A stretch of 64,000 nt of DNA, taken from the NCBI GenBank assembly GCA_017654935.2, contig CM065711.1, positions 35,871,130 to 35,935,129 on the forward strand. The letters run 5' to 3'. Position numbers and translations under genes: made by a program. The DNA is from Phymorhynchus buccinoides (lineage: Eukaryota > Mollusca > Gastropoda > Neogastropoda > Raphitomidae). The notes beneath the pieces are model-generated. The model did no database searches and was not told the DNA's origin. It worked only from the letters and a program-made list of their open reading frames with translations. Below are positions 44,756 through 55,772 of the stretch, in pieces. The first letter of the stretch is position 1; every line of letters begins with the position of its first letter.

Positions 44756-44829
44756 TGACCTACCCCAGGCTGCTTGTTTTTCCTGGGAGAATCTGCGCTT
44801 CACAGACTTGAGGTTATCCATCGGAGACC
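44756..44829 (-). other. Possible exon fragment, low support
   Basis: On the minus strand the frame MDNLKSVKRRFSQEKQAAWG runs up to a GTAGGT donor at about 44756. The mirrored clean copy at 6416-6474 keeps KRRFSQEK and GTAGGT but not the upstream frame. No acceptor is clear and no family is recognised. Confidence 0.2.
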
Positions 44830-44939
44830 TGGCTGCTGATTCTCCGTTTTCTTGGAAGAAGAGCCCGGGTATTCATGGAGAGCCGTGGTGGGAGAGCGTC
44901 TCCAGCCTTGTCCTGCCTCAAAAGTAGCAATGTGCCGGT

Positions 44940-46065
44940 GGGCTTGCTGTGGCACACATCAACACACACCAGCAGACACACACCAGACACACATCGAGTC
45001 ACACACACCTAACTGGACTAGAACCATTTATTGTGAGATTAACTACAAAAGTTGTACCCTCACACACCTAACACACAGCACAAAACACACCCACACACTA
45101 CACACACACACACACACCACACACTCATCACACACACATACACACACACACACACTGATAAACAATTACATAAACATACACATTCCGCAATCACGGTATC
45201 ACTGATGTAAGGGGTTCAGTAAATGAGCAAGTGGTGGCCTGCATATCTTAGCTCAGAACCAGGCTCCACTGAACTCCACTGAAAATGTTTTACTCAGCAG
45301 CAGTGCAGCGTCTTCTCGGGTGGTCGCCTCTTGATGATGATCCGACGGCCTAACAATAAATGTAACTTTTCTTCCTTTTTTATACTACCAGTGATGTCCC
45401 GAGGCCCCGGTCAAAGACAAAGGCCATTGACCTATTAAAATTGAAAATGTCTTGACCTATTACAGATTGAATGCAAAATGTCATTAAATTTGTTGTTTCC
45501 CCCCTTGTTCCTGTTTGGCACAAGTCTGCACACAAACGTCGCAGTGACACATCAATGTAAACGGAAGAGAGGTCATGTGCACACTCTTACACAGTGACAC
45601 ATCACACACAATGACACACCACACATTTTAGGTCACACCACGAGTAAACCGCTTCATAAAACAAACACCAGTGATGCACACACACAATGACCACAGCACA
45701 CAGTGACACACCACACACAGTGACACACACACACGTGTGACACACACACAGTGATTGCACACACAGAGTGACGCACACACAGTGACACACACACAGTGAT
45801 GCACACACAGTGACACACACTACACACACAGTGACACACACACAGTGATGCACACACAGTGACACACACACACAGTGACACACACACATACAGTGAGTAG
45901 TGACACACATACATTGCGCGCGTGTGTGTGCTCATTGACTCACAGCCACATTGTCCCATATTACTCACTCACTCTCTCATGCATACATGCAACGCACACG
46001 CACACACACACACACACACCACACACACACACCACTGCGCAATTACACAAAGTACACATATGCAC
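44940..46065. repeat. CA-rich microsatellites with ACACAGTGAC repeats
   Basis: CA-rich stretches at 44950-45160, a CACACAGTGA-type array at 45590-45905 and a pure CA run at 45995-46030. The unique sequence between (45190-45580) shows no gene. Confidence 0.9.
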
Positions 46066-46407
46066 ACACACTTGTATATTTTCAACAAAATAAAGTAACT
46101 CCACAATAAAAAACAAAAACACAATGACAAATGCCGACAGTTTGAGGCATAGCCCTTCGTCCTGGTAAAAACAATGATGAAATCTAAAAAGAACGACATA
46201 AAAAATGCCCGAAACATCAGTATTTGTCATTGTGTTTTTGTTTCTAATCCGGATTTCTTGAACAATTTTATTTCTCAGTTTTCATGCTACTTTGAAATCC
46301 TGCAGTGTTAACCCAAAACGCCTTACCGTTTTTCAGCCAAAAAAAAAAAAAAAACACATCCACCATTAAACTTAACTGGGTATAGAAAAAAATATATTTG
46401 CAATATT

Positions 46408-46474
46408 GAGAATTGCTCTGTGACATGCATAACATTAGGCGGCCTAATGTTATGCATGTCACAGAGCAATTCTC
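46408..46474. repeat. Perfect 33 bp inverted repeat with a one-base loop
   Basis: 46408-46440 (GAGAATTGCTCTGTGACATG, then CATAACATTAGGC) is followed by a single G and then by its exact reverse complement at 46442-46474. The pairing stops abruptly on both sides. Such a structure would form a hairpin or cruciform, or may mark a fold-back template switch. Confidence 0.95.
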
Positions 46475-47446
46475 ATAGCAGGGCTCCCCATTCTAGTGAG
46501 TCTGTGCGGTCTGTTTTCAAATGTGCGTGACAGACGCATGAAAATTTCGTACTGGGGGTTGAAAATCGTGAACGCACTGTGAAACGACCACTATAATTAC
46601 TACTCGAGGGTTATGAGACGCACTATAAATCTGCCGAGTGCTTCACCGACCAATTAGGCATGTCAGCCCAAAGTTTAGAGTCTGGTACCTGCTTTCTGTT
46701 TTAGGTTAGAAGATAAAGACCCTTCCTCTTCCACCCCTCTACTCACTAAGTCCAATGGAGCCCTTCAACTTCCTTTCTTTCTTCCTTCCTTCCTTTGGGT
46801 GACTTTCTTTGGGGTGGACTGCGTTGTGCATGTGAAATGTTTTTCTTTTTTTGAAAAGCTCTTGTCACTCGAAACCAGCCTTATCTGAATGGCCTATCCT
46901 TCTCTCTATCTTTCTTTCTCTCTCTGTCTTTCTCCCCCCCCCCCTCCTCCCCCCCCCCCGCCCCACCCCCTCCAATTCGCATTCACATAACCCCGGTCCT
47001 GTCTTCCATAAATAGACAGGACAAGCATTGGGTTAGAGGAAAAAAAACCTTCATCACTTGAAACACTTCAGAGGCATTAGCACAAGGTGAAGATCAGGTT
47101 ATGATAGTACTTGATCATTCTAGACTGGTTGATTTTTCACCCTCTATAAGTTCACCCTGGGGGTGAAGAGACCCTCTATAACTGCTTCCTGGGGGTGAAA
47201 ATAGCAAAGAAGACACCCTCTTGATGGTCAAACAAAATGGGGAGCCCCTGACAACAGTAGCGCCTAAAGAGCCTATCACTACTCCCCCAAAATTAAGACA
47301 AAATAGGGTCTTAATAATCAAACAGGACCCTGAATTGATTCCTTTTGATGTTAAATTCGGTGTTACAACTCCTTTGTGGTGCTTAAATGAGGCATTGGCG
47401 GGTGAAAAAGGGTTAACTCCACAATGTTCAGATGATACAAACCTAC
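46475..47446. other. Intronic or intergenic stretch
   Basis: C/T-rich run at 46930-46975. A 76-codon plus-strand frame at 47221-47451 has no recognisable relatives and overlaps the minus-strand exon; it is not called as a gene. TTCACCCTCTATAA and GGGGGTGAA recur between 47135 and 47205. Confidence 0.5.
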
Positions 47447-47495
47447 CATGAAGAAGACGAAACTGTAGCCTGCGTGCATCAGGGGACTTTCCTCT
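47447..47495 (-). CDS. TTC39C: TTC39C-like gene, exon 2
   Basis: On the minus strand, TGTCTGTTTTCCAG precedes a 49 nt exon that completes the split codon of exon 1 (55773-55936) and reads EESPLMHAGYSFVFFM before GTAGGT. Joined to exon 1 (LFQKYK), it follows the start of TTC39C, where the equivalent human stretch reads as I recall LFKQYR, then SPLM and SFVSFL. Phases match exactly. Later exons would lie further left on the minus strand; none is found before the gap. Confidence 0.68.
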
Positions 47496-47656
47496 CTGGA
47501 AAACAGACACAGAACTAGTTTACTATAAGTATAACGCAACCAATCTTCACTCACACTACGGTAGCCTGACTGGTCCTGCCTAGATACTGCGAAAGGTCTG
47601 TGGTCCATCTCTGCATGCAACATGTGTGGCCTTACTGTGGCTATCACACATAGTCT

Positions 47657-47910
47657 CAGGGATGGGAATTGTCCGCCAAACAGCCAAACAGCAAATTTCC
47701 GCCACAATGACATTGTTTTTTTTCCGCTGAAAAAAGTCTGTCCGCCGAAGACACAAAATAAATGAACTAAGCTTAGCCATTCTAATGCTGTTGTAGGACT
47801 TCAATTACCAAGACAAGCTCCCGCATTACCCCCTGGACCCCTACTAGGGCCTTCTGAGGGCCGTAGACGCCCATTTTTCAGCTGTTTTAGTTTTGCAATT
47901 CCCATGCCTG
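47657..47910. mobile_element. hAT-like MITE with 5 bp target duplication
   Basis: Inverted ends CAGGGATGGGAATTG and CAGGCATGGGAATTG (one mismatch) are flanked by AGTCT on both sides (47652-47656 and 47911-47915). CAGGG-type termini are usual in hAT elements, whose duplications are mostly 8 bp but 5 bp in some lineages. 254 bp, no coding capacity. It lies in intron 1 of the TTC39C-like gene. Confidence 0.65.
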
Positions 47911-48026
47911 AGTCTACTTAACTTTACTTGGGTCCAGTAGAAAAATACAAGATGCAGCAAACAAAATAAAACATTCCTATTTCTGGACTGGGATAGGGAT
48001 ATTTACAGGGAGCTGCCGGCAGCTAC

Positions 48027-48358
48027 TAATTTTCACGTTCGCCCCCAGCAAGCTGGGAACTAGCCAACCCTAGACACTCCATAGTCCATAAGGCAGTGCC
48101 CAGGCCCCAACCAAACGGACAAACAAACAAATCCCTAACTACTGGGGTAAAAAAGACAATTGGGGATGAAGGGATGGGGGTGAAGGGGTGGATGGGGATG
48201 AAGGGATGGGGGTGAAGGGATGGGGGTGAAGGGATGGGGGTGAAGCCTGAAGGGATGGGATGAAGGGATGGGGGTGAAGGGATGGGGGTGAAGGGATGGG
48301 GGTGAAGCCTGAAGGGATGGGATGAAGGGATGGGGGTGAAGGGATGGGGGTGAGCATC
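48027..48358. repeat. Interspersed repeat plus GGGATGGGGGTGAA minisatellite
   Basis: 48027-48175 repeats 32876-33030. It is followed by about 12 units of TGAAGGGATGGGGG, with a 60 bp higher-order unit containing GAAGCCTGAAGGGATGGGA. Non-coding. Confidence 0.85.
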
Positions 48359-48589
48359 CACAATCATCAGTTTGATTCTTCTTTCTTTGAACAACCTAAT
48401 CTTTGCTTTTAACTTGTTTTCCTTCTTATTCTTCTTCCATTTAGTATCCACAATCAACAATTTGATTTTTTGATACTGTTTGGTTCGAGGTCCGAAGGTC
48501 GCACACAGAACAAAAACAAATTTCAAAAAAAACACTAATCTACTGTGACCCAGCCAGCCAGGATCCGTTCAGCGGAAGCATGGTCAGGT

Positions 48590-48826
48590 CAGGTCAGGTC
48601 AGGTATTAGGACGACCAGGCCTTGCAGCCTCTCAATGCGTCCTTCCTTTTGGTTAGTGTTTGGCAATTGCTGTGGCGGTTTTTTAGCATCCATTTTGATG
48701 CACTAATCATAAACGTACTTTAACAGGGCAATTTTTGGATCACTGTCTAGGAGGTTTTTGAATTTGTTAGTATCTGAGGTCAGTTTAGTATGTGCAGGGA
48801 GGTTGTTCCAATATTGGGTGACTCTG
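48590..48826 (-). mobile_element. 5'-truncated LINE 3' end with GACCT tail
   Basis: On the minus strand it encodes the last residues of a LINE ORF2 (NKFKNLLDSDPKIALLKYVY, stop), then a 3' UTR containing GAGAGGCTGCAAGGCCTGGT and a tail of GACCT repeats (AGGTC on the plus strand at 48584-48602). Same family as 54411-54829 and 58790-58978. Confidence 0.8.
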
Positions 48827-49859
48827 TTAGATGAGGGTAAAACTGTGGATATAATATACCTTGATTTTAGAAAGGCTTTTGATACAGTGCCTCATGAACG
48901 TCTATTGTCAAAAATGTCTGCTTATGGTATCACTGGTAGTATTCTTAATTGGACCAGAAGTTTTTTAACCGGGAGAACACAGCGATGGCTTGGAGTCAAA
49001 ACAGACTAACTCGAAAAGGCCTGTTTCGAGAAAAAACGCTTCTAAAGTTTTGAATAATTCCTGTAAAAAATCTAAGCTTCCCTATTACATTAATTTTGGA
49101 GTGGTGGTGTATTGGGGTCTCAAAGATATTATTGCAAAATCGGGAGTTATTTAGAATACAAACAATGGAGTATTTGACATTATTGTTAGATAGTCCGTTT
49201 TGACACGAAATTGGTGGCCTCAACATTTTCAAATGATTTTGGGTCAAACTGGACCAACTAAAACTTGGGCCCTTTTGACTCAAATTTGTTTGGTATTGCA
49301 AGGTCTGTATTTTTGGGTAAAAACGGGATAACTTTCAGATAAATGGGTTTGATTCAAAAAATGTTATGAGTATATAGATATAAAATACGGTCAAAAGAGA
49401 CCATGATGTGAAGTTAGAACACTAATATTTCCCTTATTGTTTTCAATCTGATTCACGCACATAGGGAGTGAGTAAGAAGCAAGGCACGCATCTCAACTCT
49501 CACTGTGTGGACTGTGGTGGTTTGGTCACATTCATACATTAATTTTAATATTGTGCTGAAATGCAGTGCCTGCATGTGTGGGTGTGCAAGCCATTGTGTG
49601 TGTGTGTGTCTGTCTCTGTGTGTGTGTGTGTGTGTGGGGTGGTGGGGTGTTTGCATGTTTTTATATGAGTTTGTGTAGACAGGTTGTAATCATTTTGTGC
49701 ATGTGTGCGTGTGTGTGTGTGTGTGCGCGCACGCATACTGTCTGAATGTTTTAATAGAACTCCCAGTTATAAGGAATTCTTTTTGTTACAATGCCTCTCT
49801 ATAATTGTATTTCCAAATTGATTTAGATGGGGTTGGTGTAAGTTATTTCCATAATCCAA

Positions 49860-51772
49860 ATTTTGATTTTAGATGGGGGGGGAGAGGGTAAGTATTTTCT
49901 TTTGGGTTTAAACATGATATGGGATTGTATCTTGTTTGTTTTCTTTAGATAACCAGAACATAATAAACATTATTCCTGCAAAGTTTCAGGCAATTGTTGT
50001 TAATTTTAAGGGACTTGTGATGATTTTAGTCTCTGCTCGTAGTCAAAATATTGATTTTTAGAGGGGGGTAGGGTAAGTGTTTCCTCTTGTGTTAAACTAT
50101 GGCAAGGGATTGTATCTTGTTTATTTACTTTATATGACACGAACATGACAAACATTATTCCTGCAAAGTTTAAGGCAATTATCGGTACTTTTAAGGGACT
50201 TATGATGCTTTTAGTCTCTGATCGTAGTCAAAATATTGGTTTTAGAGGGGGGTGGGAACATGCATTTCCCTTTGTTTTCAAAAATGGCAAGGGATTGTAT
50301 CTTGTTTATTTGTTGCATATAACAAGAACATAACAAACATTATTCCTGTAAAGTTTCAAACAATTGTCGATACTTTTAAGGGACTTATGATGATTTTAGT
50401 CTCTGCGCGTAGTCAAAATATTGATTTTAGAGGGGTGTAGGGTAGGTGTTTCCTCTTGTGTTAAAAGATGGCAAGGGATTGTATCTTGTTTATTTGCTGT
50501 ATATAACAAGAACATAACGACCATTATTCCTGCAAAGTTTCAGGCACTTGTCGTTACTTTTAAGGGACTTATGATGATTTTAGTCTCTGATTGTAGTCAA
50601 AATATTGTTTGTAGAGGGGGGTAGGGTAGGTCTTTCCTCTTGTGTTACAAAATGGCATGGGATTATACCTTTTTCATTTGTGATATATAACAAGAACATA
50701 CTAAATATTATTCCTGTAAAACTTCAGGCAATTGTTGGTACGTTTAAGGGACTTATGATGATATTAGTCTCTGCTCGTAGTCAAAATATTGATTTTAGAG
50801 GGGGGTAGGGTATGTGTTTCCTCTTGTGTTAAAATATGGCAAGGGATTGTATCTTGTTTATTTGCTTTATATAACAAGAACATAACATACATTATTCCTG
50901 CAAAGTTTCAGGCACTTGTCGTTACTTTTAAGGGACTTATGATGATTTTAGTCTCTGATCGTAGTCAAAATATTGTTTTTAGAGGGGGGTAGGGTAGGTC
51001 TTTCCTCTTGTGTTGCAAAATGGCATGGGATTGTCCCTTTGTTATTTGTGCTATATGACAAGAACATACTAAATATTATTCCTGCAAAATTTAGGCAAAT
51101 GTCGGTACGTTTAAGGGACTTATGATGATTTTAGTCTCTGCTCGTAGTCAAAATATTGATTTTAGAGGGGGGTAGGGTAGGTGTTTCCTCTTGTGTTAAA
51201 ATATGGCAAGGGATTGTGTCTTGTTTATTTGCTTTATATGACAAGAACACAACAAAGATTATTCCTGCAAAGTTTCAGGCAATTGTTGATACTTTTAAGG
51301 GACTTATGAGGATTTTAGTCTATGCACGTAGTCAAAATATCGATTTTAGAGGGGTAGTAGGTTAGGTGTTTCCTCTTGTGTTAAAAAATGACAAGGGATT
51401 GTATCTTGTTTATTTGCTTTATATGCCAAGAACATAATGAACGTTATGCCTGCAAAGTTGCAGGCAATTGTCGTTACTTTTAAGGGACTTATGGTTATTT
51501 TAGTCTCTGATCGTAGTAAAAATATTGATTTTAGAGGGGGGTGGTGGATATGTATTTCCCTTTGATTTCAAAACTGGCAAGGGATTGTATCTTGTTTGTT
51601 TCTTGTATATGACAAGATCATAATAAACATTATTCCTGTAAAGTTTCGCACAATTGTCGATACTTTGTAAGGGACTTATGATTATTTTAGTCTATGCTCG
51701 TAGCCAAAATATTGATTTTAGAGGGGGGTAGAGTGGGTGTTTCCTCTTGTGTTAAAATATGGCAAGGGATTG
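49860..51772 (+). repeat. 184 bp satellite array inside the transposon
   Basis: About 10 units, with starts 184 bp apart (50237, 50421, 50605, 50789 and onward), each containing TTTTAGAGGGGGGTAGGGTA, AAGGGATTGTATCTTGTTTA and ATTATTCCTGCAAAGTTTCA. The last unit runs into a CT microsatellite (51777-51811). Alternating variants suggest a dimeric higher-order unit. Confidence 0.95.
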
Positions 51773-51811
<39 letters not shown>

Positions 51812-51814
<3 letters not shown>

Positions 51815-52663
51815 CACCCCCCACGCCTACTTCTGTCTACCCCGCCTCCACCCCCTCCCCTTTCCTACCACTAAAAAATTATTTAATGGGTAGTCTATGC
51901 AACGATCGAAAGAAACTCGTTAATTGTTCATAAAAACCGAAAGCAAAAGCCATAATTCTGGCTTTAGACCATCTTTATCGTTTAAAAACTAGGGACTTTC
52001 CTGCTTTTTCAGTACCTAATCCTCAGAATAGCAATAACTTAAAATATAAATTACAATGATTAGGAACTAACTATAATTCGCGCATCACTTTATTATTTTT
52101 TTAAATGACTAAGACAAATTCTTATAAGAACATCACTATCTCGGATCGTTCATAAAAAAAAAATATAACATTTTATGTATCTGTCTATCTATCTGCCTAT
52201 TCATTTATTTTAAAAAATATTTCAGTTTTTCTACTACAACTCGCACAACTCCCCCCCCCCCCCCCCCCCTCTCTCTCTCTCTCTCTCTTCGTCGACTGAC
52301 ATGGCTTGGCCTATCTTTGATCATGCCTTCAGTAACAAGTACCGATACGGATAGCAGAGATGTGTGACATTCCTAGGCCACTGCGCGGTACCCTTTGATA
52401 CCTTGTTGAGGTCCTCTGCCCACTAGCGCTAAGCCGACAAAAGAGCTAGGACAGAATAAATTCAGCTATCAGCTCTGTTGCCTGCACTCGTAATTGACTC
52501 TTATCTCGCTCATCGTAAAATTGTCAACTCGTGTCCAGCCTACTTTAAAGACACAGCGCGGAGGCTCAGAAACTCATTGTAGGCCAACTGTCCCGCAATT
52601 TGCATACACATTCCTTCTTTTCTTTTGTTACCAGCCTGTCAACCGATCCCTCCCTCTGTGTGT

Positions 52664-52708
<45 letters not shown>

Positions 52709-53830
52709 GTGTAGTGTGTGTGTTGTGTGTGTGTACGTGCTGTGTGTGTGTGTGTGTGTGTGTGTCTGTCTGTCTGTGTGTGTCTGGGTCTGTGTGTGTA
52801 TGTGTGTGCATATTCGCGTGCGTGCCTGTTTGCGTGCGCATGCACGTCCCATCTGCAAACAGTATTAGTGCGTGCGTGCATGCGTATATGTGTGTGTGCG
52901 ACTAGTTCCTACCTGCACAAGCACACACGCGCGCAAGCACGCACGCACAAATACGCGCATGCGCACGCAAGAAATCATGCACATAAACACGCATATGCGC
53001 ATGCATGTATGCATTCAGGCGAACACGCATGCATGCTCGCAAAGACATATCACACACAAACACTCGCGTGTCCAACAGAAAAAAGCTAAATAACGATATC
53101 TTTTTATTTCTTAAAACAAACAAAAACCATACCGTTAGCCTTTTACTGTTCCAAAGACACCCGTTAAAGCGCGTGATACAAAGTTACAACAGTCAAAAAC
53201 AAAAATCATCCCGTCCGTTCTTCTATTCCTACCCAGTTACGGCGTGTCACGTTCACTTCAAAGACACGACAGGGCGGACAATCGCGGAAGACCTACAGAC
53301 TTCAATTAACATTCTTACGTCATTTGTCTTCAGCTCCACGAATCCCATCACCCACCCTGACAGTGTGCGTGCGTGCGCGCGCGCGCAAGCGCGTGTGTGT
53401 ATGTGTGTGCGCATGCGTGCGTGTGTGTTCGTGTGTGCGTGCGTCTGAGTGTGTGTGTGTGTCTGTGTATGAGTGATAGAGGTTATGAGACTAACATTGT
53501 GACTAATCAAGATTTCACACACACGTACACGCGCGCACACCGAAGCGCATGCACACATGCAATAAACGCACGTGCAATAAACACACGTACGCATGCGGAC
53601 ACACAAACATGAATTGACCGGTTTTTACTCCAAAATCAACACAGGTTTGTTACAAGAAACAACCAGGTTATCTGTAAAATGTCCGAATTTGACTCAAAAT
53701 AAAAGTACTGATATTAACAATAATTTTTGTATCAAAAAGAATTATTTCTATTTTGTCTGATTTTTACTGAAAATGTTGCCCACTTTTCGAGTCAAATATT
53801 TTGAGTCAAACTCATTTATTTATAACATAG
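51812..53830. other. Interior of the transposon: AT-rich and GT/CA-rich DNA
   Basis: Poly-C and CT runs (52250-52290), GT runs (52660-52830), mixed alternating purine-pyrimidine sequence with many GCGC and ACGC steps (52860-53060, 53365-53480, 53517-53600). No coding sequence is recognised; the many open frames are cysteine/valine or histidine/threonine low-complexity translations. Confidence 0.7.
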
Positions 53831-54052
53831 CCCGGTTTGACTCAAAATTAGAATGCTAAAATGTCTTGTGATTTTGGAGTCAAACTCGTTTATTTGTAAC
53901 ATAGCCCGGTTTGACTCAAAATTAGAATGCTAAAATGTCTTGTGATTTTGGAGTCAAACTCGTTTATTTGTAACATAGCCCGGTTTGACTCGAAATTAGA
54001 ATGCTAAAATGTCTTGTGATTTTGGAGTCAAAGCAGACCGTCTCAAGTTAAT
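53831..54052 (+). repeat. 74 bp tandem repeat, three units
   Basis: The unit starts CCCGGTTTGACTCAAAATTA and ends CAAACTCGTTTATTTGTAAC plus ATAG; starts at 53831, 53905 and 53979. Each unit holds one TTTGACTC and one GAGTCAAA, so the array multiplies the subterminal motif next to the right end of the transposon. Confidence 0.92.
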
Positions 54053-54410
54053 CTTGTTTGACTCCAAAAAAATAGTTGATTTATTTTTGAGTCAAAAGAG
54101 AACAACGTTTATATCTTTTTTATTTATTAAGATATCAAAACGAAACTTTGGGACAACAAAGAGTATTTTTTTCCGCATTTGTTTCTGTAATAATAAAAAA
54201 AATGGACTATCTGAAGTTAATCCAGTTTGACTCTAAGCCATCGACAGGTTGTAAGAATAAATGAAGCCAAATCTTCACATGTGCAGGTCTACAGTGGTAT
54301 CCCACAAGGCAGTATCTTAGGCCCAGTACTCTTTACTGTTTTCATTAATGACCTTCCAGAGTGTGTCAATAGTACGTGCAAAATTTTTGCAGATGATACA
54401 AAAGTTTAGG

Positions 54411-54829
54411 TCAGGTCAGGTCAGGTAGATAAGACGACTAGGCCTCGCGGCCTCTCAAGCGTCTTTTCTTTTTTTTTCTTCTTTTTTTTTTCCCTTTTCC
54501 TTTTGGGGGGTTGGCACAGCTGTGACGGTTTTGGTAGACTATTCGTCATACTGGTACTTTAATTTACCAAGGTTTGGGTCTTTGTCCAGGAGGTTTTTGA
54601 ATTTGTTAGTATCAGGTGCAAGTTTTGTCTGAGCAGGAAGTGCGTTCCAATAGTTAGTCACTCTGTTACTGAAAAAGTGTCTCCTGATGTTAGTTCTACT
54701 ATACTGTGTTAGTATTTTTAATTCATGATTTCTAGTCTTGGAAAAATTTGAAATCTGAAACAAACTTTTGTTAGTATTGTCAGGACCATTAAGAATTTTA
54801 TATACATTAATTCTAAATATGCTAACCAT
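54411..54829 (-). mobile_element. 5'-truncated LINE 3' end with GACCT tail, inserted in RT
   Basis: The minus-strand frame SIFRINVYKILNGPDNTNKS, then RRHFFSNRVTNYWNALPAQT and FKNLLDKDPNLGKLKYQYDE ends with a stop at 54539, followed by a 3' UTR with GAGAGGCCGCGAGGCCTAGT and a GACCT tail at the plus-strand left end (54411-54425). It separates ADDTKV from the thumb of the host LINE. Confidence 0.85.
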
Positions 54830-55363
54830 ATCCAGGAAGATCTAGATCATCTTAATAGAGTGGTCCAAGACATGGAATTTGTATTTCAATGTTTCTAAAT
54901 GTAAAGTATTGCATATGGCCTTATGGGTAACAAAAATCCAGGAAAAAAACTATGGTATGAGTATAGAAGATACAGTCAAAATTATTGAATCCTGTACTAG
55001 TGAGAAAGATTTAGGTGTAACTTTTGATTCTGTTTTGTCATTTGATACTCATATCAACACTGTTATATTGGAACTTATAAATAAAGCTAACCAAATGATT
55101 GGACTTATCAAAAGAACATTTTCATATCTTGACAGATCCATGTTTTTAAAAACTGTATAAGGCCCTTGTTAGGCCCCACCTTGAAATTGAATATGCAAAT
55201 ATTATATGGCATCCATATTTAAAAAGACAGTCTGTAGCTATAGAAAAGATCCAAAGAAGAGCAACCAGATTATTGAGAGAATGCAGAGATATGAATTACC
55301 TTGAAAGACTAAAATACCTTAATTTACATTCCTTAAAAAGTAGAAGATTGAGAGGGGACCTGA

Positions 55364-55395
<32 letters not shown>

Positions 55396-55396
55396 G

Positions 55397-55468
<72 letters not shown>

Positions 55469-55560
55469 ATACTACTGCTACTACTGCTACTGCTACTGCT
55501 ACTACTACTACTACACTACTACTGCTATTACTGCTACTACTACTACTACTACTACTACAG

Positions 55561-55598
<38 letters not shown>

Positions 55599-55603
55599 GT
55601 TAG
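55364..55603 (+). repeat. TAC triplet array
   Basis: About 80 TAC/TGC triplets follow GGGGACCTGATA of the LINE frame and keep it open as poly-Leu or poly-Thr. Low complexity, not protein evidence. Confidence 0.95.
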
Positions 55604-55684
55604 TTCTGCTGTATCGACTGATGCTGAATCGGCTGGAACTGGAAGCCCTAACTGGCCTAAGCTAATTTAAAAAATTAAAAAATC

Positions 55685-55760
55685 GTACTACCCCCTAAAG
55701 TGCAACAGAATCTTTAACGTGTTGGCTGCCTGAGGCGAAGTCGGAAGAAGAAGAAGAAAA
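55685..55760 (+). repeat. Short interspersed repeat with GAA tail, plus strand
   Basis: TACTACCCCCTAAAGTGCAA to GAAGAAGAAGAAGAAAA; third copy of the family at 7177 and 33939. It ends just inside intron 1 of the TTC39C-like gene, a few bases from the splice donor. Confidence 0.65.
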
Positions 55761-55772
55761 AGTCCAGCTTAC

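Larger units (their letters stand above)
41720..44800. repeat. Error-rich inverted copy of 6420-9420
   Basis: Read backwards this segment follows 6420-9420 in order: poly-CT-side sequence, TTATAATGGG repeats, SINE head, 38 bp minisatellite, GA run, unique stretch and 29 bp minisatellite. Irregular one- to four-base insertions and losses occur throughout, while the left copy is regular. An additional block of about 400 bp (43670-44080, with the AIG1-like exon and SINE body) is present only here. Confidence 0.85.
48983..54243 (+). mobile_element. 5.26 kb CGATGG-type DNA transposon, unassigned superfamily
   Basis: The left end CGATGGCTTGGAGTCAAAAC and the right end (reverse-complemented CGATGGCTTAGAGTCAAACT) form about 30 bp imperfect terminal inverted repeats. 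ACAG is duplicated (48979-48982, 54244-54247). The host LINE reads TGRTQ up to the left end and VVRINE after the right duplication in the same frame, so removing the element plus one ACAG restores the frame. The interior has a 184 bp satellite (49860-51772), GT-rich repeats (52660-52830, 53370-53470), a 74 bp repeat (53831-54052) and TTTGACTC or GAGTCAAA motifs at both ends. No transposase is recognised, so it is presumably non-autonomous. Elements with 4 bp duplications include Sola, Chapaev and Ginger types, but the ends match none that I can name. Confidence 0.9.
48827..55363 (+). pseudogene. CR1/jockey-like LINE split by two later insertions
   Basis: The LINE is in three pieces. 48827-48982 carries IIYLDFRKAFDTVPHERLL (block A) to FLTGRTQ. 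54248-54410 carries VVRINEAKSSHVQVYSGIPQ, then FINDLPECVN and IFADDTKV (block C). 54830-55363 carries the thumb and C-terminus (YFNVSKCKVLHMA, KDLGVTFDSVLSFDTHI, KIQRRATRLLRECRDM, SLKSRRLRGDL) with frame changes near 54870 and 55155. Between pieces 1 and 2 lies the 5.26 kb transposon, between 2 and 3 a truncated LINE end. The 3' end is replaced by a TAC triplet array. 5'-truncated where it meets another LINE end. Confidence 0.9.

Noticed and set aside
47221..47451. 76-codon plus-strand gene
   Set aside because: No recognisable family, and it overlaps the better supported minus-strand TTC39C-like exon.
52494..53448. Several 70-150 codon frames rich in Cys/Val or His/Thr inside the large transposon (candidate transposase)
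   Set aside because: They follow GT/CA repeats in all frames and show no DDE, zinc-finger or helix-turn-helix pattern.
55273..55665. 130-codon poly-Leu/poly-Thr protein
   Set aside because: A LINE C-terminus running into a TAC triplet array; no selective coding signal.
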